Source: a virus
Virus record (IMG/VR): IMGVR_UViG_3300047509_000193
Coordinates: 1-58,259 of that record
DNA: 58,259 nucleotides
Direction: 5' to 3' (one strand)
The notes below the pieces were generated by a model. That model did not search any database. It saw only the letters and a list, made by a program, of their open reading frames with translations, and had not been told where the DNA came from. The position numbers were made by a program, and so were the translations under genes. This document shows, one piece after another, positions 33,834 to 40,861 of this stretch (positions are counted from its first letter, which is position 1; each line of letters starts with the position of its first letter).

Positions 33834-33995
33834 ATGTCTATCGAAACGACGGAAAGGCCTTTCATGTTGAAACGCAAAGCGGACTAAGCCTACCACCCTG
33901 CGCGGGGCGAGACAAAATACGCGCAATGCACGAGGCTCGACTAAGGCAAAGACGACAGGTAAACACGATCCCTGTTGCAAACGAAAGACAATGAC

Positions 33996-34544
33996 ATGAC
34001 ACAAGTTCAAATTGATATCCCTCATGGAATGCAGGCAATCTTGGTTCCTGCTGACTTGGTTCTCAAAGGCCACGGCTATGAGGCCGAGGCCGCTTCTTTG
34101 CTTCCCACAACTGCGGCCTATCTGTTGCAAAACGGGTGGACGCAGGCTCACGGCGATGCCAAGGCAGTGACTGCCAAGGATACCGAAGGGATGTCCGAGG
34201 ACGAGGTTAAGGCCCTGAAAGCCGAGCGGCTTGCCGCAAAGCACGACGCGATCATGGCCGGAACGGTCGGAACCCGCAACGGCGGACCTCGCCTTGTCGG
34301 CATTGACAAGATGATCCAGATCGTTGCGATGGAGGAAGTTGTCGCCTGGGCCGCGTCCAAGGGCAAGAAGCTGCCCACCGGCAAGGGCGCGGCGGAGAAG
34401 CTGCGCGCATCGGTCGAGTCCTACATGGCGAATGCCACGAGGGCCGAAAAGGTCCGGGCCAAGGCGCAGGAGCGCATTGACAGCCAGAAGCAGGCGGTCG
34501 AGGCTCTCGGCGAGGACGACTTCGACTTCGAGACTGCGGCGTAA
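33996..34544 (+). CDS. first early protein, 182 aa
   Basis: The first gene of the rightward arm, flanked by a promoter and a strong hairpin. Residues 100-125 contain an R-N-G-G-P-R-L-V-G-I-D segment seen in other phage early proteins, and the C-terminal half is helical and charged. It ends in an acidic EDDFDFETAA tail. No family recognised. A DNA-binding or single-strand-related role is possible. ATG 33996 is preferred over 33975 because of GAAAG upstream. Confidence 0.5.
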   Translation: MTQVQIDIPHGMQAILVPADLVLKGHGYEAEAASLLPTTAAYLLQNGWTQAHGDAKAVTAKDTEGMSEDEVKALKAERLAAKHDAIMAGTVGTRNGGPRLVGIDKMIQIVAMEEVVAWAASKGKKLPTGKGAAEKLRASVESYMANATRAEKVRAKAQERIDSQKQAVEALGEDDFDFETAA

Positions 34545-34553
34545 TTTGTCATT

Positions 34554-34578
34554 GGGGGAGCAACGTTGCTCCCCCTTT
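34554..34578 (+). terminator. palindromic terminator/attenuator
   Basis: GGGGGAGCAAC followed directly by its reverse complement (11-bp arms, 34554-34575), then TTT. It lies 10 bases past the first early gene and 26 bases before the next, so it may lower read-through into the rest of the arm. Confidence 0.65.
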
Positions 34579-34603
34579 CCTCCTTGTGTAAGGAAACAAA
34601 CCA

Positions 34604-34855
34604 ATGGCAAAGCAAACGTTGCACGATCGCTTTTTGGCTGCACTTTTGGCCAAAGGCATGAAGCTTGACCCAAAGGCAAGGTCGAGCAAATACACGGTTC
34701 TTACCGTACCAGGCAAAGTCGGCAATTTCTATCTTGGCAGTGGCGGCGCGTTACGGCTTGGGCCATCCATTGCTGCCAGTCACAAGGTCAGTGACAAGAT
34801 CAGGGCCGAGCTACTGGCTTTCAACCCTGAGCTATCGCCAAGTGACTTCGCATGA
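34604..34855 (+). CDS. hypothetical protein with ELSPSDFA tail, 83 aa
   Basis: A basic, alpha/beta small protein. It ends NPELSPSDFA, one member of the shared C-terminal tail set. Preceded by GTAAGGAAAC. Overlaps the next tiny gene by ATGA. Function unknown. Confidence 0.6.
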   Translation: MAKQTLHDRFLAALLAKGMKLDPKARSSKYTVLTVPGKVGNFYLGSGGALRLGPSIAASHKVSDKIRAELLAFNPELSPSDFA

Positions 34856-34914
34856 TCCACTTCCTTTGGCTGTGGTTCTGCTTCACCTTTGCACTTTACA
34901 TCATCCAGCGATAA
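34852..34914 (+). CDS. tiny membrane peptide, 20 aa
   Basis: MIHFLWLWFCFTFALYIIQR: a single hydrophobic helix with Arg at the end. ATG overlaps the upstream TGA (ATGA), and a terminator follows directly. Coupled translation suggests it is made. Role unknown. Confidence 0.45.
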   Translation: MIHFLWLWFCFTFALYIIQR

Positions 34915-34915
34915 C

Positions 34916-34945
34916 GAGGCGCCCTTCGGGGCGCCTCCATTCCTT
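34916..34945 (+). terminator. intrinsic terminator (9-bp stem, TTCG loop)
   Basis: GAGGCGCCC-TTCG-GGGCGCCTC (34916-34937) is a perfect stem with the stable UUCG-type loop, followed by a T-rich stretch. It ends the first early transcription unit. Confidence 0.8.
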
Positions 34946-34995
34946 TCGTTTGCCCATAACATCCCCCAGCCGGCCGCTTCGCGGCCGTAGCGACG

Positions 34996-35168
34996 TAGGG
35001 TAGTGTGCCCTGAGCATAGGGTAGGCCCGAGGTAGGGTAGGTAGGGTCAATCTGCCCCAAATCAAGGAACAAAACGTGAACACGGGGGCGCAGGTGAGGT
35101 CATTGACGTGCCTGCGGGGGGCCAAGGTAGGGTCCATAGGGCTGCTATAGGGTAGGGCAGCATAGGGT
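34996..35168 (+). repeat. seven TAGGGT iterons in one orientation
   Basis: Exact TAGGGT at 34996, 35017, 35033, 35042, 35128, 35148 and 35163, all same strand. Variant TAGGGC occurs at 35137 and 35153. Several overlap as TAGGGTAGG. No such cluster was noticed elsewhere. Likely binding sites for an initiator or regulator. Confidence 0.7.
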
Positions 35169-35377
35169 GCTTATATACCCAATAGCCCACCTTTCGTTAG
35201 TCAAACAGTGCCACCCAGCCCCATATACGCCCCCACATGCTATCTCCAGCCACAACTCCGAGCACAATTCCCATCATATCTCACCACATTATCCACCCCC
35301 CACCCTTCTCTCCACAACCCACCCAGCCCCACCGACCCACCCTACGGCCCCCCAGGGTGGGGGTGGGCTGGTCTTTC

Positions 35378-35396
35378 TTTTTTTTTTTTTTTTTTT
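35378..35396 (+). other. 19-base T tract
   Basis: A homopolymer of 19 T flanked by CTTTC and AATAAAA. It could be a low-stability melting site or a terminator for plus transcription. Its exact length may be a sequencing estimate. Confidence 0.6.
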
Positions 35397-35404
35397 AATA
35401 AAAA

Positions 35405-35502
35405 CCTGGGTAGAGGCCCACCCAGGGTAGGGGATGGCCACCACCCCGACGACCCACCATAGGGAATATCCCCCCTAGAGAGAAGGGTGGGGGGTGGCCA
35501 TC
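35405..35502. repeat. two inverted repeats downstream of the T tract
   Basis: CCTGGGT (35405-35411) with ACCCAGG (35420-35426), and GATGGCCACC (35433-35442) with GGTGGCCATC (35493-35502). The second encloses GGGAATATCCC. They complete the putative origin structure. Confidence 0.5.
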
Positions 35503-35583
35503 ACGGTGAGATATGATACACTTTCAACCACCCTACATCATATGCGCGGCACAAATCCGCTTCCTGCAAAGGAAACCCCCTAG

Positions 35584-36084
35584 ATGCCCATCACCCAAGA
35601 GCGCCTCCACAACCTAGTCCTCGAGGCCGAGGCCTTCGAGCAGGCTTTCAACGACCTGCAAGAGCAGGTCCGAAAGACCTTGCAAAGCGCTCAGATGGCC
35701 TTAATTCGTTACAACCGCAGGCCAGCTGAAGTGCTTACCAGCACAATACTTATGTTAGAAGCTGCGGCCACGCAGAGCGCGCCAAACAACGCTAACATAA
35801 GGGTTGAGCGTTACCACTGGACAAAGTTCCACCGTATCAACGATAAGAATAGAGCTAAAATGGCAAGGCGCCGCATTGGCGAGGAGGGGCTAAAGCCCCA
35901 AGAGGCAACAACCGAGTACGTCCCGCCAAGCATCGACGAGATCGAAAAGGCCATAGCCAGGATCGAGGCCGAAGACATGGCAAAGGCAGCCTTGCTCCCA
36001 GAGGCCTTTACACCCCCCGTAGATTGGATGGAAAACACCGTCCCTGATCTGAGTCAACCAGCTACCTTGGAGCCAAAGGAATGA
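35584..36084 (+). CDS. hypothetical helical protein, 166 aa
   Basis: The N-terminal 60 residues are helical (LHNLVLEAEAFEQAFNDLQ), and an Arg/Lys-rich middle (KMARRRIGEEGL) and acidic C-terminus follow. First gene after the putative origin. Ends overlapping the next ATG. No family recognised; nucleic-acid binding is possible from the basic segment. Confidence 0.55.
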   Translation: MPITQERLHNLVLEAEAFEQAFNDLQEQVRKTLQSAQMALIRYNRRPAEVLTSTILMLEAAATQSAPNNANIRVERYHWTKFHRINDKNRAKMARRRIGEEGLKPQEATTEYVPPSIDEIEKAIARIEAEDMAKAALLPEAFTPPVDWMENTVPDLSQPATLEPKE

Positions 36085-36377
36085 GCAACTTCAACGAGAA
36101 CCTCGACTACGTAATCGAGCGCCACGGCCTACAGCAAGACGAAATAGCAGCACTACTTCTGACCTATCTCGCCCGCCGCTTTGCACGGCTCGAGTTCGCC
36201 GCTGATTACATGGCCTATTACCTGCAACAGGTTGCACCAGCTTTCTACGTACCTTACAATGGAAAGATCACAAAGGAGGAATCTGCACGGCAAATCACAG
36301 AGATCAAGCAACTCCGTTTCACACTGGACATGGAACTTCAGCGGCTCAATCCAACATACAGGGCAAAGAAGAAGTAA
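36081..36377 (+). CDS. hypothetical protein, 98 aa
   Basis: Helical with aromatic-rich middle (AADYMAYYLQQVAPAFYVPY) and basic end. Overlaps the preceding gene by ATGA. No recognised motif. Confidence 0.55.
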   Translation: MSNFNENLDYVIERHGLQQDEIAALLLTYLARRFARLEFAADYMAYYLQQVAPAFYVPYNGKITKEESARQITEIKQLRFTLDMELQRLNPTYRAKKK

Positions 36378-36441
36378 GGCTGGCAAGCGGCATGTCCATT
36401 TCGGCCCACATTTTGATAGCGTAACCGGCACACATTGGCTA

Positions 36442-36493
36442 TTTACACCCACGCCACCATAGTCTATCATACCCTATGGCACCACTTGTGCCA
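36442..36493 (+). promoter_or_regulatory. promoter TTTACA-N17-TATCAT with overlapping operator
   Basis: The -35 TTTACA (36442-36447) and -10 TATCAT (36465-36470) are 17 bases apart, each one base from consensus. CCATAG (36457-36462) and CTATGG (36474-36479) form an inverted repeat around the -10, and TGGCAC-CACTT-GTGCCA (36477-36493) follows. A regulated promoter for the genes from 36527 on is likely. Confidence 0.6.
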
Positions 36494-36526
36494 CCCACAA
36501 CGGACCAGCGATAAGGAGTGTCCCCA

Positions 36527-36730
36527 ATGCGCACCGAGTACACCAACGAAGCAGCCAAGCAACATCTTCTCACTGCTTTCAATCTTCTTGCACCAGACGG
36601 CAAAGCACAGAAGGCCATCGTCAAGTGCGTCAAAGAGCTTGAGCACGAGCACACACATCCAGACCGCATACTGACAGAGATTGCTGCAGCTATCCTTGAT
36701 GGCCTGCGCTACGGCAACTGGAGGGGCTAA
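36527..36730 (+). CDS. hypothetical helical protein, 67 aa
   Basis: A 67-residue helical protein with AAGGAG 9 bases before the ATG. Its start MRTEYTNEAAKQHLL and Glu/His-rich middle (KELEHEHTHPD) have no known domain. Confidence 0.55.
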   Translation: MRTEYTNEAAKQHLLTAFNLLAPDGKAQKAIVKCVKELEHEHTHPDRILTEIAAAILDGLRYGNWRG

Positions 36731-36734
36731 GGCA

Positions 36735-37097
36735 ATGTCCCTCACCATCGACCTCGGCCCAGATCACAGCCAACTGCTTGTCGAGCTCCCCGCCGGCCAC
36801 CACGTGACAGTGCCGGCGACTGCCGGCGGCCTTTTGATCTTGCTTAGGCTGCTCAGAGAGCAAAAGCGCGCCGACTTCAACGAGGGGCTGTCACGCCATG
36901 ACGCAGCCTGGCATCGCTTCGGCGCCATTGGCACGGCGCCAAGCCCCACCCAGGCCGAACTCACCCATCAGCTCGATCACTGTGACGCGCAACTGCGCGT
37001 CACCATGCACATCGACTCCTGTCCTTGGTGCCAGGACGCCAAGCGCCAAAGGGCAAGAGCACCGAAGGAAGAACTCTCCCCTGCCGACTTCGACTAG
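36735..37097 (+). CDS. hypothetical protein with CPWC and ELSPADFD tail, 120 aa
   Basis: The first half is beta-like (TIDLGPDHSQLLVELPAG), then helical with a CPWC pair near residue 105. It ends KEELSPADFD, a member of the shared C-terminal tail set. The ATG at 36735 follows GGCA closely. The next gene encodes an SprT-like protease with the same tail. Confidence 0.6.
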   Translation: MSLTIDLGPDHSQLLVELPAGHHVTVPATAGGLLILLRLLREQKRADFNEGLSRHDAAWHRFGAIGTAPSPTQAELTHQLDHCDAQLRVTMHIDSCPWCQDAKRQRARAPKEELSPADFD

Positions 37098-37108
37098 GAT
37101 CTTTCCGC

Positions 37109-37504
37109 ATGACAACCATCCGCAAGTTCTCCGCTGACCTCGGCCAGGACCAAATCCTCGCTAGAGCCCTATCCTACCATCCGACCATAGCCCAGGCACT
37201 GCTTGCCACTCCCTGTGACTGGAGCAGTAAGCTGCACGCAAGCGCCGGCTACGCAAGCTCCCGCCGTGGCATTAGCCTCCACCACGGTCTCCGCGCCGAG
37301 GGGCCGCAGGCCATCATCGACACCTTTCTGCATGAAGTCGCCCACATCATGCAATACCTGGTTTACAGGGAGTTCAATCATGGCGCAACCTGGTGGGAGA
37401 TGATGCATCACCTGGGGGCAAAGCCCGTCCGCACCCACAGCTACAAGTCCGCTGCCTTCAAACGCGGCCCCAAAGAAGAACTTTCCCCCAACGACTTCCT
37501 CTAA
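37109..37504 (+). CDS. SprT-like zinc metalloprotease with ELSPNDFL tail, 131 aa
   Basis: A catalytic HExxH motif (F-L-H75-E-V-A-H79-I-M-Q) and a third likely zinc ligand in H91-G-x-T-W-W-E-M-M. This is the SprT-like family core, whose members cut DNA-bound proteins and other targets. No zinc ribbon follows, so it is a minimal form. The end is KEELSPNDFL. Substrate unknown. Confidence 0.7.
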   Translation: MTTIRKFSADLGQDQILARALSYHPTIAQALLATPCDWSSKLHASAGYASSRRGISLHHGLRAEGPQAIIDTFLHEVAHIMQYLVYREFNHGATWWEMMHHLGAKPVRTHSYKSAAFKRGPKEELSPNDFL

Positions 37505-37541
37505 GCACATTCCCTCCTCTAGCATGACAAAGGACCCTCCA

Positions 37542-37730
37542 ATGGCCAAATACACAATCGTGATCCAGCGCACCCAAACCCACACCTGCGAGATCACCCT
37601 CTCCGCCCTCGACGACGACAAGGCCAACGAGAAGGCGCAGGAGAAGATCGACACCGACGGCTGGGCCGACAAACAGGACTGGACGCTTGAGTCCGATGAC
37701 TTGGAAATCACCGAGGTCAACGAGGACTAG
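37542..37730 (+). CDS. hypothetical acidic protein, 62 aa
   Basis: Beta-type start (MAKYTIVIQRTQTHTCEITL), then a helix, and an acidic end. Its leader GCATGACAAAGGACC-CTCC-AATG recurs almost exactly before the gene at 45346. The ATG at 37524 is a less likely start. Unknown function. Confidence 0.5.
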   Translation: MAKYTIVIQRTQTHTCEITLSALDDDKANEKAQEKIDTDGWADKQDWTLESDDLEITEVNED

Positions 37731-37826
37731 GCGCAAGGGCGCTTACCAAGGCCCAGAGGCATCCGTGCCCTGGGCCAAAGGCGCTGAGGACGCCAAAGGG
37801 GCGTCCCCAAAGAAAGGTCACAGACA
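37731..37826 (+). other. intergenic tandem hairpins
   Basis: Hairpin 1 pairs 37750-37761 with 37766-37776 (11 pairs with one bulged A, TCCG loop). Hairpin 2 pairs GGACGCC (37788-37794) with GGCGTCC (37800-37806). No T-run follows. Could be a double attenuator, a processing site or a small RNA. No promoter seen. Confidence 0.5.
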
Positions 37827-38024
37827 ATGAGAACCTCCGAGAGCATGACCATCAAAGGCGTCATCAATGACTGGAACCTCGTCAACAACCATATTCACGG
37901 CGTCTGCACATTCCCCGACGACACGCGCGACAGTATTACCACCTCGAATGTGGACCAAATCCGTCGGCTCGGCAACGTCTTGATCTGCACCACGCAGAAC
38001 TCCACTTACATCTTAGGAGCCTAG
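37827..38024 (+). CDS. hypothetical protein, 65 aa
   Basis: Hypothetical beta-rich small protein. The sequence AGACAATGAGAACCTCC around its start (37822-37838) is repeated exactly at the start of the next gene (38023-38039), though the proteins differ afterwards. This may be a duplicated start region. Confidence 0.5.
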   Translation: MRTSESMTIKGVINDWNLVNNHIHGVCTFPDDTRDSITTSNVDQIRRLGNVLICTTQNSTYILGA

Positions 38025-38027
38025 ACA

Positions 38028-38432
38028 ATGAGAACCTCCAGCCCTATAGTCGGCCAACACTTCCGGCCTCCCGCCAAGGCCATCCTAGCCGTTCTAAAGA
38101 ACGGCACCCCCTTGCTTATCTCTCGTGAGCCAGACAACGCCTACGACCCCAACGCCGTCAAGGTCCTGGTCGAGTCCCTCCACATCCCCAGCAGCCAACT
38201 CGACGAGCTCGACACACAGGCCTCTGGCTTCGGCTTCTCCGCCAAGCAGATCCTCGCCGAGCCCATCTGGCACCTCGGCTATATAGCCGCAAAGCCGCCC
38301 AAGGGCCGCCCAGGGGCGCTAGCGCCCGAGGTGTCAAACCGCCTGCTTGAGGGTGAGCCAAAGTCCGTCCTCCTCGGCTTCGACGGGCAGGGCCTCCCCG
38401 AGGTCCAGATAGAGTGGGGCAAAGCCCCATGA
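38028..38432 (+). CDS. HIRAN-domain protein, 134 aa
   Basis: The pattern I-V-G-x-H-F-R-P-P...L-x-R-E-P-D-N-A-Y-D-P-N-A-V-x-V followed later by W-H-L-G-Y-I-A is the HIRAN domain. In the helicase HLTF this domain binds 3' DNA ends. Here it stands alone, so it might recognise DNA ends or forks during phage replication. The end overlaps the next ATG. Function is family-based. Confidence 0.65.
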   Translation: MRTSSPIVGQHFRPPAKAILAVLKNGTPLLISREPDNAYDPNAVKVLVESLHIPSSQLDELDTQASGFGFSAKQILAEPIWHLGYIAAKPPKGRPGALAPEVSNRLLEGEPKSVLLGFDGQGLPEVQIEWGKAP

Positions 38433-38638
38433 GCACAAGGCAAGCCAAGATCTGGATTGTCCTCGAAGCCGGACAGCCTCTCGTAGCGTTCCGCAACGAG
38501 GACGCTGCGCGTGACTTCGCCCACAGCGCCAACGAGGCCAGCCACAGACTGGCTACCATAGACCCTAAGAAGCCACCTCGTTGGCACAATTTCATTGAGG
38601 TTGAGTTGCGACAGACTCCAAAAGCCGGCAAGATTTAG
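38429..38638 (+). CDS. hypothetical small protein, 69 aa
   Basis: Alpha/beta, basic, with a beta-like start (MSTRQAKIWIVLEAGQPLVAF). The ATG overlaps the preceding TGA. No recognised domain. Confidence 0.5.
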   Translation: MSTRQAKIWIVLEAGQPLVAFRNEDAARDFAHSANEASHRLATIDPKKPPRWHNFIEVELRQTPKAGKI

Positions 38639-38680
38639 TACGTCCCACCCAAACAGGAAAATGAAAAGGATATCCTGAGC

Positions 38681-39898
38681 ATGACAACGCAAGACAAGTT
38701 CCTCGTCTTCTCCAACCCCGGCGAGATCGACCCCAGGGCGGCGACGATCTTAGGCGTCAATGTGAAAGAGGGGCCAAGCCCCATAGGCTTCTTTGGCACC
38801 GGACTGAAAAATGCTATCGCCGTGACCCTCCGCCTCGGCGGCTCCATTGAGATCCTCTCCGGTCTGACGACCTTCCGCTTCCACGGCGAGGAAGAAACCA
38901 TTAGGGGCAAGCTCTTCCAGCTGATCTACATGACAACAGAGTCTGTCAATGCCCCGCAGTCCTGCGTCCACCTTGGTTTCACTACAGATCTTGGAAAGGC
39001 CTGGCTTCCCTGGATGGCCTACCGTGAGCTTTGGTGTAACGCCAAGGATGAGGGCGGATCAGTGACCTTGGCTCCTAATCGTCCGCAGCCGCAGGCTGGC
39101 TACACATACATCATCGTCCAAGGCGAAGCCATGCTTGCCGCATATCGTGACAGAGCAAAGTACGTTCTCCAGTCAATGCCTCTGGCCTCAACTCCCTACG
39201 CCAATATCCATCCAGGCAACAGCAAGACCGTCTTCTACCGCGGCATCGCCGTTTGCGAACTGCCAAAGCCCTCGCTTTACACCTACAATATCCAAGCCGA
39301 TTGTCAGCTGACCGAGGACCGCACCCTGGACAGCTTCACTTGCCGCGCGCGGATCATCAACGCCCTCGCGACTTGTCAGGACGAGGCGCTGCTTCGCAAC
39401 GCCCTGCAGGCAAGCGAGGCTACGCTTGAACACGGTCTGGACTTCTCATGGCACTACGGGGCGACCTCCAAGGAGTTCGTCACCACCACCGAGACCCTGT
39501 ACCACACGCGGCTTGCCAAGACCAGCCAAAGCGCCATCGCCCTGGCAAGGCCACAGTTCCTCCGTCCGACCTGGACCGAGGTAGGGCTTACCAAGGTCGA
39601 GGAGAAGATGCTTGCAAAGGCCCTCGCCTTCCTCAAGGCCTTTGGCCACGAAGTCAAGGAACCCATAAAGATCATCGAGACCCTTGGGTCCCAGTGGACC
39701 CTCGGTCTTGCCAAAGACAAAACTATCTTCTTGCCAAAGTCCCTCTTCGGCAAAGGCACCAAATACTTGGCCTCCACCCTGCTCGAAGAGCACCTACACA
39801 TCGCGCAGGACCTCCCCGACTGCAGCAGAGCCATGCAAGACTGGCTCTTCGACCGAGTCCTGTCCTTGGCTGAGGAACTCAGCGGCGAGCCTCTCTAG
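38681..39898 (+). CDS. GHKL-like ATPase with degenerate metallopeptidase-like end, 405 aa
   Basis: Residues 35-43 (IGFFGTGLK) match the G2-type GxFGxGLK motif of GHKL ATPases (gyrase, Hsp90, MutL), and a 5' NPGEID segment may be the N-box. Near the C-terminus L-L-E-E-H-L-H-I-A-Q-D (residues 367-377) aligns with HExxHxxxD, but the first zinc His is replaced by Glu. The protein may combine an ATP switch with a dead protease-like domain. No known phage role. Confidence 0.5.
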   Translation: MTTQDKFLVFSNPGEIDPRAATILGVNVKEGPSPIGFFGTGLKNAIAVTLRLGGSIEILSGLTTFRFHGEEETIRGKLFQLIYMTTESVNAPQSCVHLGFTTDLGKAWLPWMAYRELWCNAKDEGGSVTLAPNRPQPQAGYTYIIVQGEAMLAAYRDRAKYVLQSMPLASTPYANIHPGNSKTVFYRGIAVCELPKPSLYTYNIQADCQLTEDRTLDSFTCRARIINALATCQDEALLRNALQASEATLEHGLDFSWHYGATSKEFVTTTETLYHTRLAKTSQSAIALARPQFLRPTWTEVGLTKVEEKMLAKALAFLKAFGHEVKEPIKIIETLGSQWTLGLAKDKTIFLPKSLFGKGTKYLASTLLEEHLHIAQDLPDCSRAMQDWLFDRVLSLAEELSGEPL

Positions 39899-39909
39899 TC
39901 GTCTTACAT

Positions 39910-39929
39910 GGGAGGGGTTTGCCCCTCCC
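39910..39929 (+). terminator. hairpin after the GHKL gene
   Basis: GGGAGGGG-TTTG-CCCCTCCC, 12 bases past the stop. No T-run follows, so termination is only suggested. Confidence 0.45.
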
Positions 39930-39957
39930 ATCATTGACAACTAGGAGCCCACATCAA

Positions 39958-40056
39958 ATGAACAAGCCAACGCGCCTCACCGCCAAGTATAAGAGCCGGC
40001 AGACACTCAACACCCTCAAGCGCTGGCTCCGCATGAAGCGGAGGGAAGCTCAATGA
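39958..40056 (+). CDS. tiny basic protein, 32 aa
   Basis: Starts MNKPTRLTAKYKSRQTLNTL and ends RMKRREAQ: 12 Lys/Arg in 32 residues. AGGAG precedes and the TGA overlaps the next ATG. Probably binds nucleic acid. Confidence 0.5.
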   Translation: MNKPTRLTAKYKSRQTLNTLKRWLRMKRREAQ

Positions 40057-40334
40057 CCGACGACGCAGCGCAGGCGCGCGATTGGGCAGACGATGCCGCC
40101 GAACAAATCATGGGTGGCGAACTGCTCACAGGCGAGAGAAGACGATCTATTGTGGCTACCGCTTTGCGCAAGGAGCGTCTCGCCGCCGAGGCGCGCGGGC
40201 GAGCGGCGGTGGATAGTGTCCTTCACGACTTCATCCGAGCATACGATGAAGGTGTGTTTGGTGATGCAGGATGGCACGACAGGGAGGCTGATATCGTCGC
40301 CCGCATCCGCGCCCTAAAGGACACGCCGCGATGA
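40053..40334 (+). CDS. hypothetical helical protein, 93 aa
   Basis: Helical, Ala/Arg/Asp-rich, coupled to both neighbours by 4-base overlaps. No recognised motif. Confidence 0.5.
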   Translation: MTDDAAQARDWADDAAEQIMGGELLTGERRRSIVATALRKERLAAEARGRAAVDSVLHDFIRAYDEGVFGDAGWHDREADIVARIRALKDTPR

Positions 40335-40861
40335 CTGCTGATCGGCAGTGCTCTAGATGCAGCCAGATTTTGCCCGTGTCCGAGTTCTACCGGAAATCAG
40401 GACGAAAGGACGCATGGGAGGGCCGATGCAAGGCGTGCTTCAACGCTTTACTAAGCATCCAAAGGTCGTCTGATGAAGTGCGCGATAGCCGCGCCGAGCG
40501 GCGACGCAAAAATCGGCTGACTACAAATCTTCCGGTACGCGACCGCAGGCATGTAGCAGCGTACCGAATTAGGTATCCGCAAAAAGAGGCGTCAAAGAGA
40601 GCGCTAAATCGAGCCATCGAGAGCGGCGACGTTGTGCGCCCCGAGACATGCGAGAGATGCGGGACGAAACCTAGCCCGCGTAGCGACGGCGCAGCATCAA
40701 TTCACGGTCATCACGACGACTATTCAAAGCCGCTTGACGTGAAATGGCTATGCGGTCGGTGTCACACTGACACTCACCGCGCCCTCGCCGAGAAGGAGCC
40801 TCGTAGCAATGCTGATGACGGTGATCCTGAAATTCATGATGGGGAGTGGCCGAACGTATGA
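40331..40861 (+). CDS. zinc-ribbon / HNH-related protein, 176 aa
   Basis: Two metal-type sections. Residues 7-40 have CSRC and CKAC pairs. Residues 109-150 contain CERCG, then H-G-H-H-D-D-Y-S-K-P-L-D-V-K-W-L-C-G-R-C-H-T-D-T-H, a form common in phage zinc proteins related to HNH nucleases. A nuclease role is possible but the full HNH triad is not certain. Confidence 0.55.
   Translation: MTADRQCSRCSQILPVSEFYRKSGRKDAWEGRCKACFNALLSIQRSSDEVRDSRAERRRKNRLTTNLPVRDRRHVAAYRIRYPQKEASKRALNRAIESGDVVRPETCERCGTKPSPRSDGAASIHGHHDDYSKPLDVKWLCGRCHTDTHRALAEKEPRSNADDGDPEIHDGEWPNV

Larger units (their letters stand above)
33488..33995. other. control region between the two arms (508 bp)
   Basis: No convincing gene. 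It holds an operator-like palindrome (33567-33582), a hairpin (33776-33801), a plus-strand promoter (33805-33833) and a possible 7-codon leader (ATG at 33864, MLKRKAD, after GGAAAGG). Positions 33590-33680 are very GC-rich. This is the main switch point between leftward and rightward transcription. Confidence 0.6.
34915..35583. other. 669-bp non-coding region, candidate replication origin
   Basis: No credible gene. It begins with a terminator (34916-34945) and then holds seven TAGGGT hexamers (34996-35168), a G-poor C-rich stretch (35180-35345), a 19-T run (35378-35396) and several GC inverted repeats. The last, GATGGCCACC (35433-35442) with GGTGGCCATC (35493-35502), frames an AT-containing centre. 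Directly repeated short sites plus strand-skewed and easily melted DNA are usual origin features. There is no direct proof. Confidence 0.45.

Noticed and set aside
35167-35462. Open frames across the C-rich stretch at 35.2-35.4 kb
   Set aside because: Pro/His/Ser-rich low complexity with a Phe run from the T tract; non-coding in appearance.
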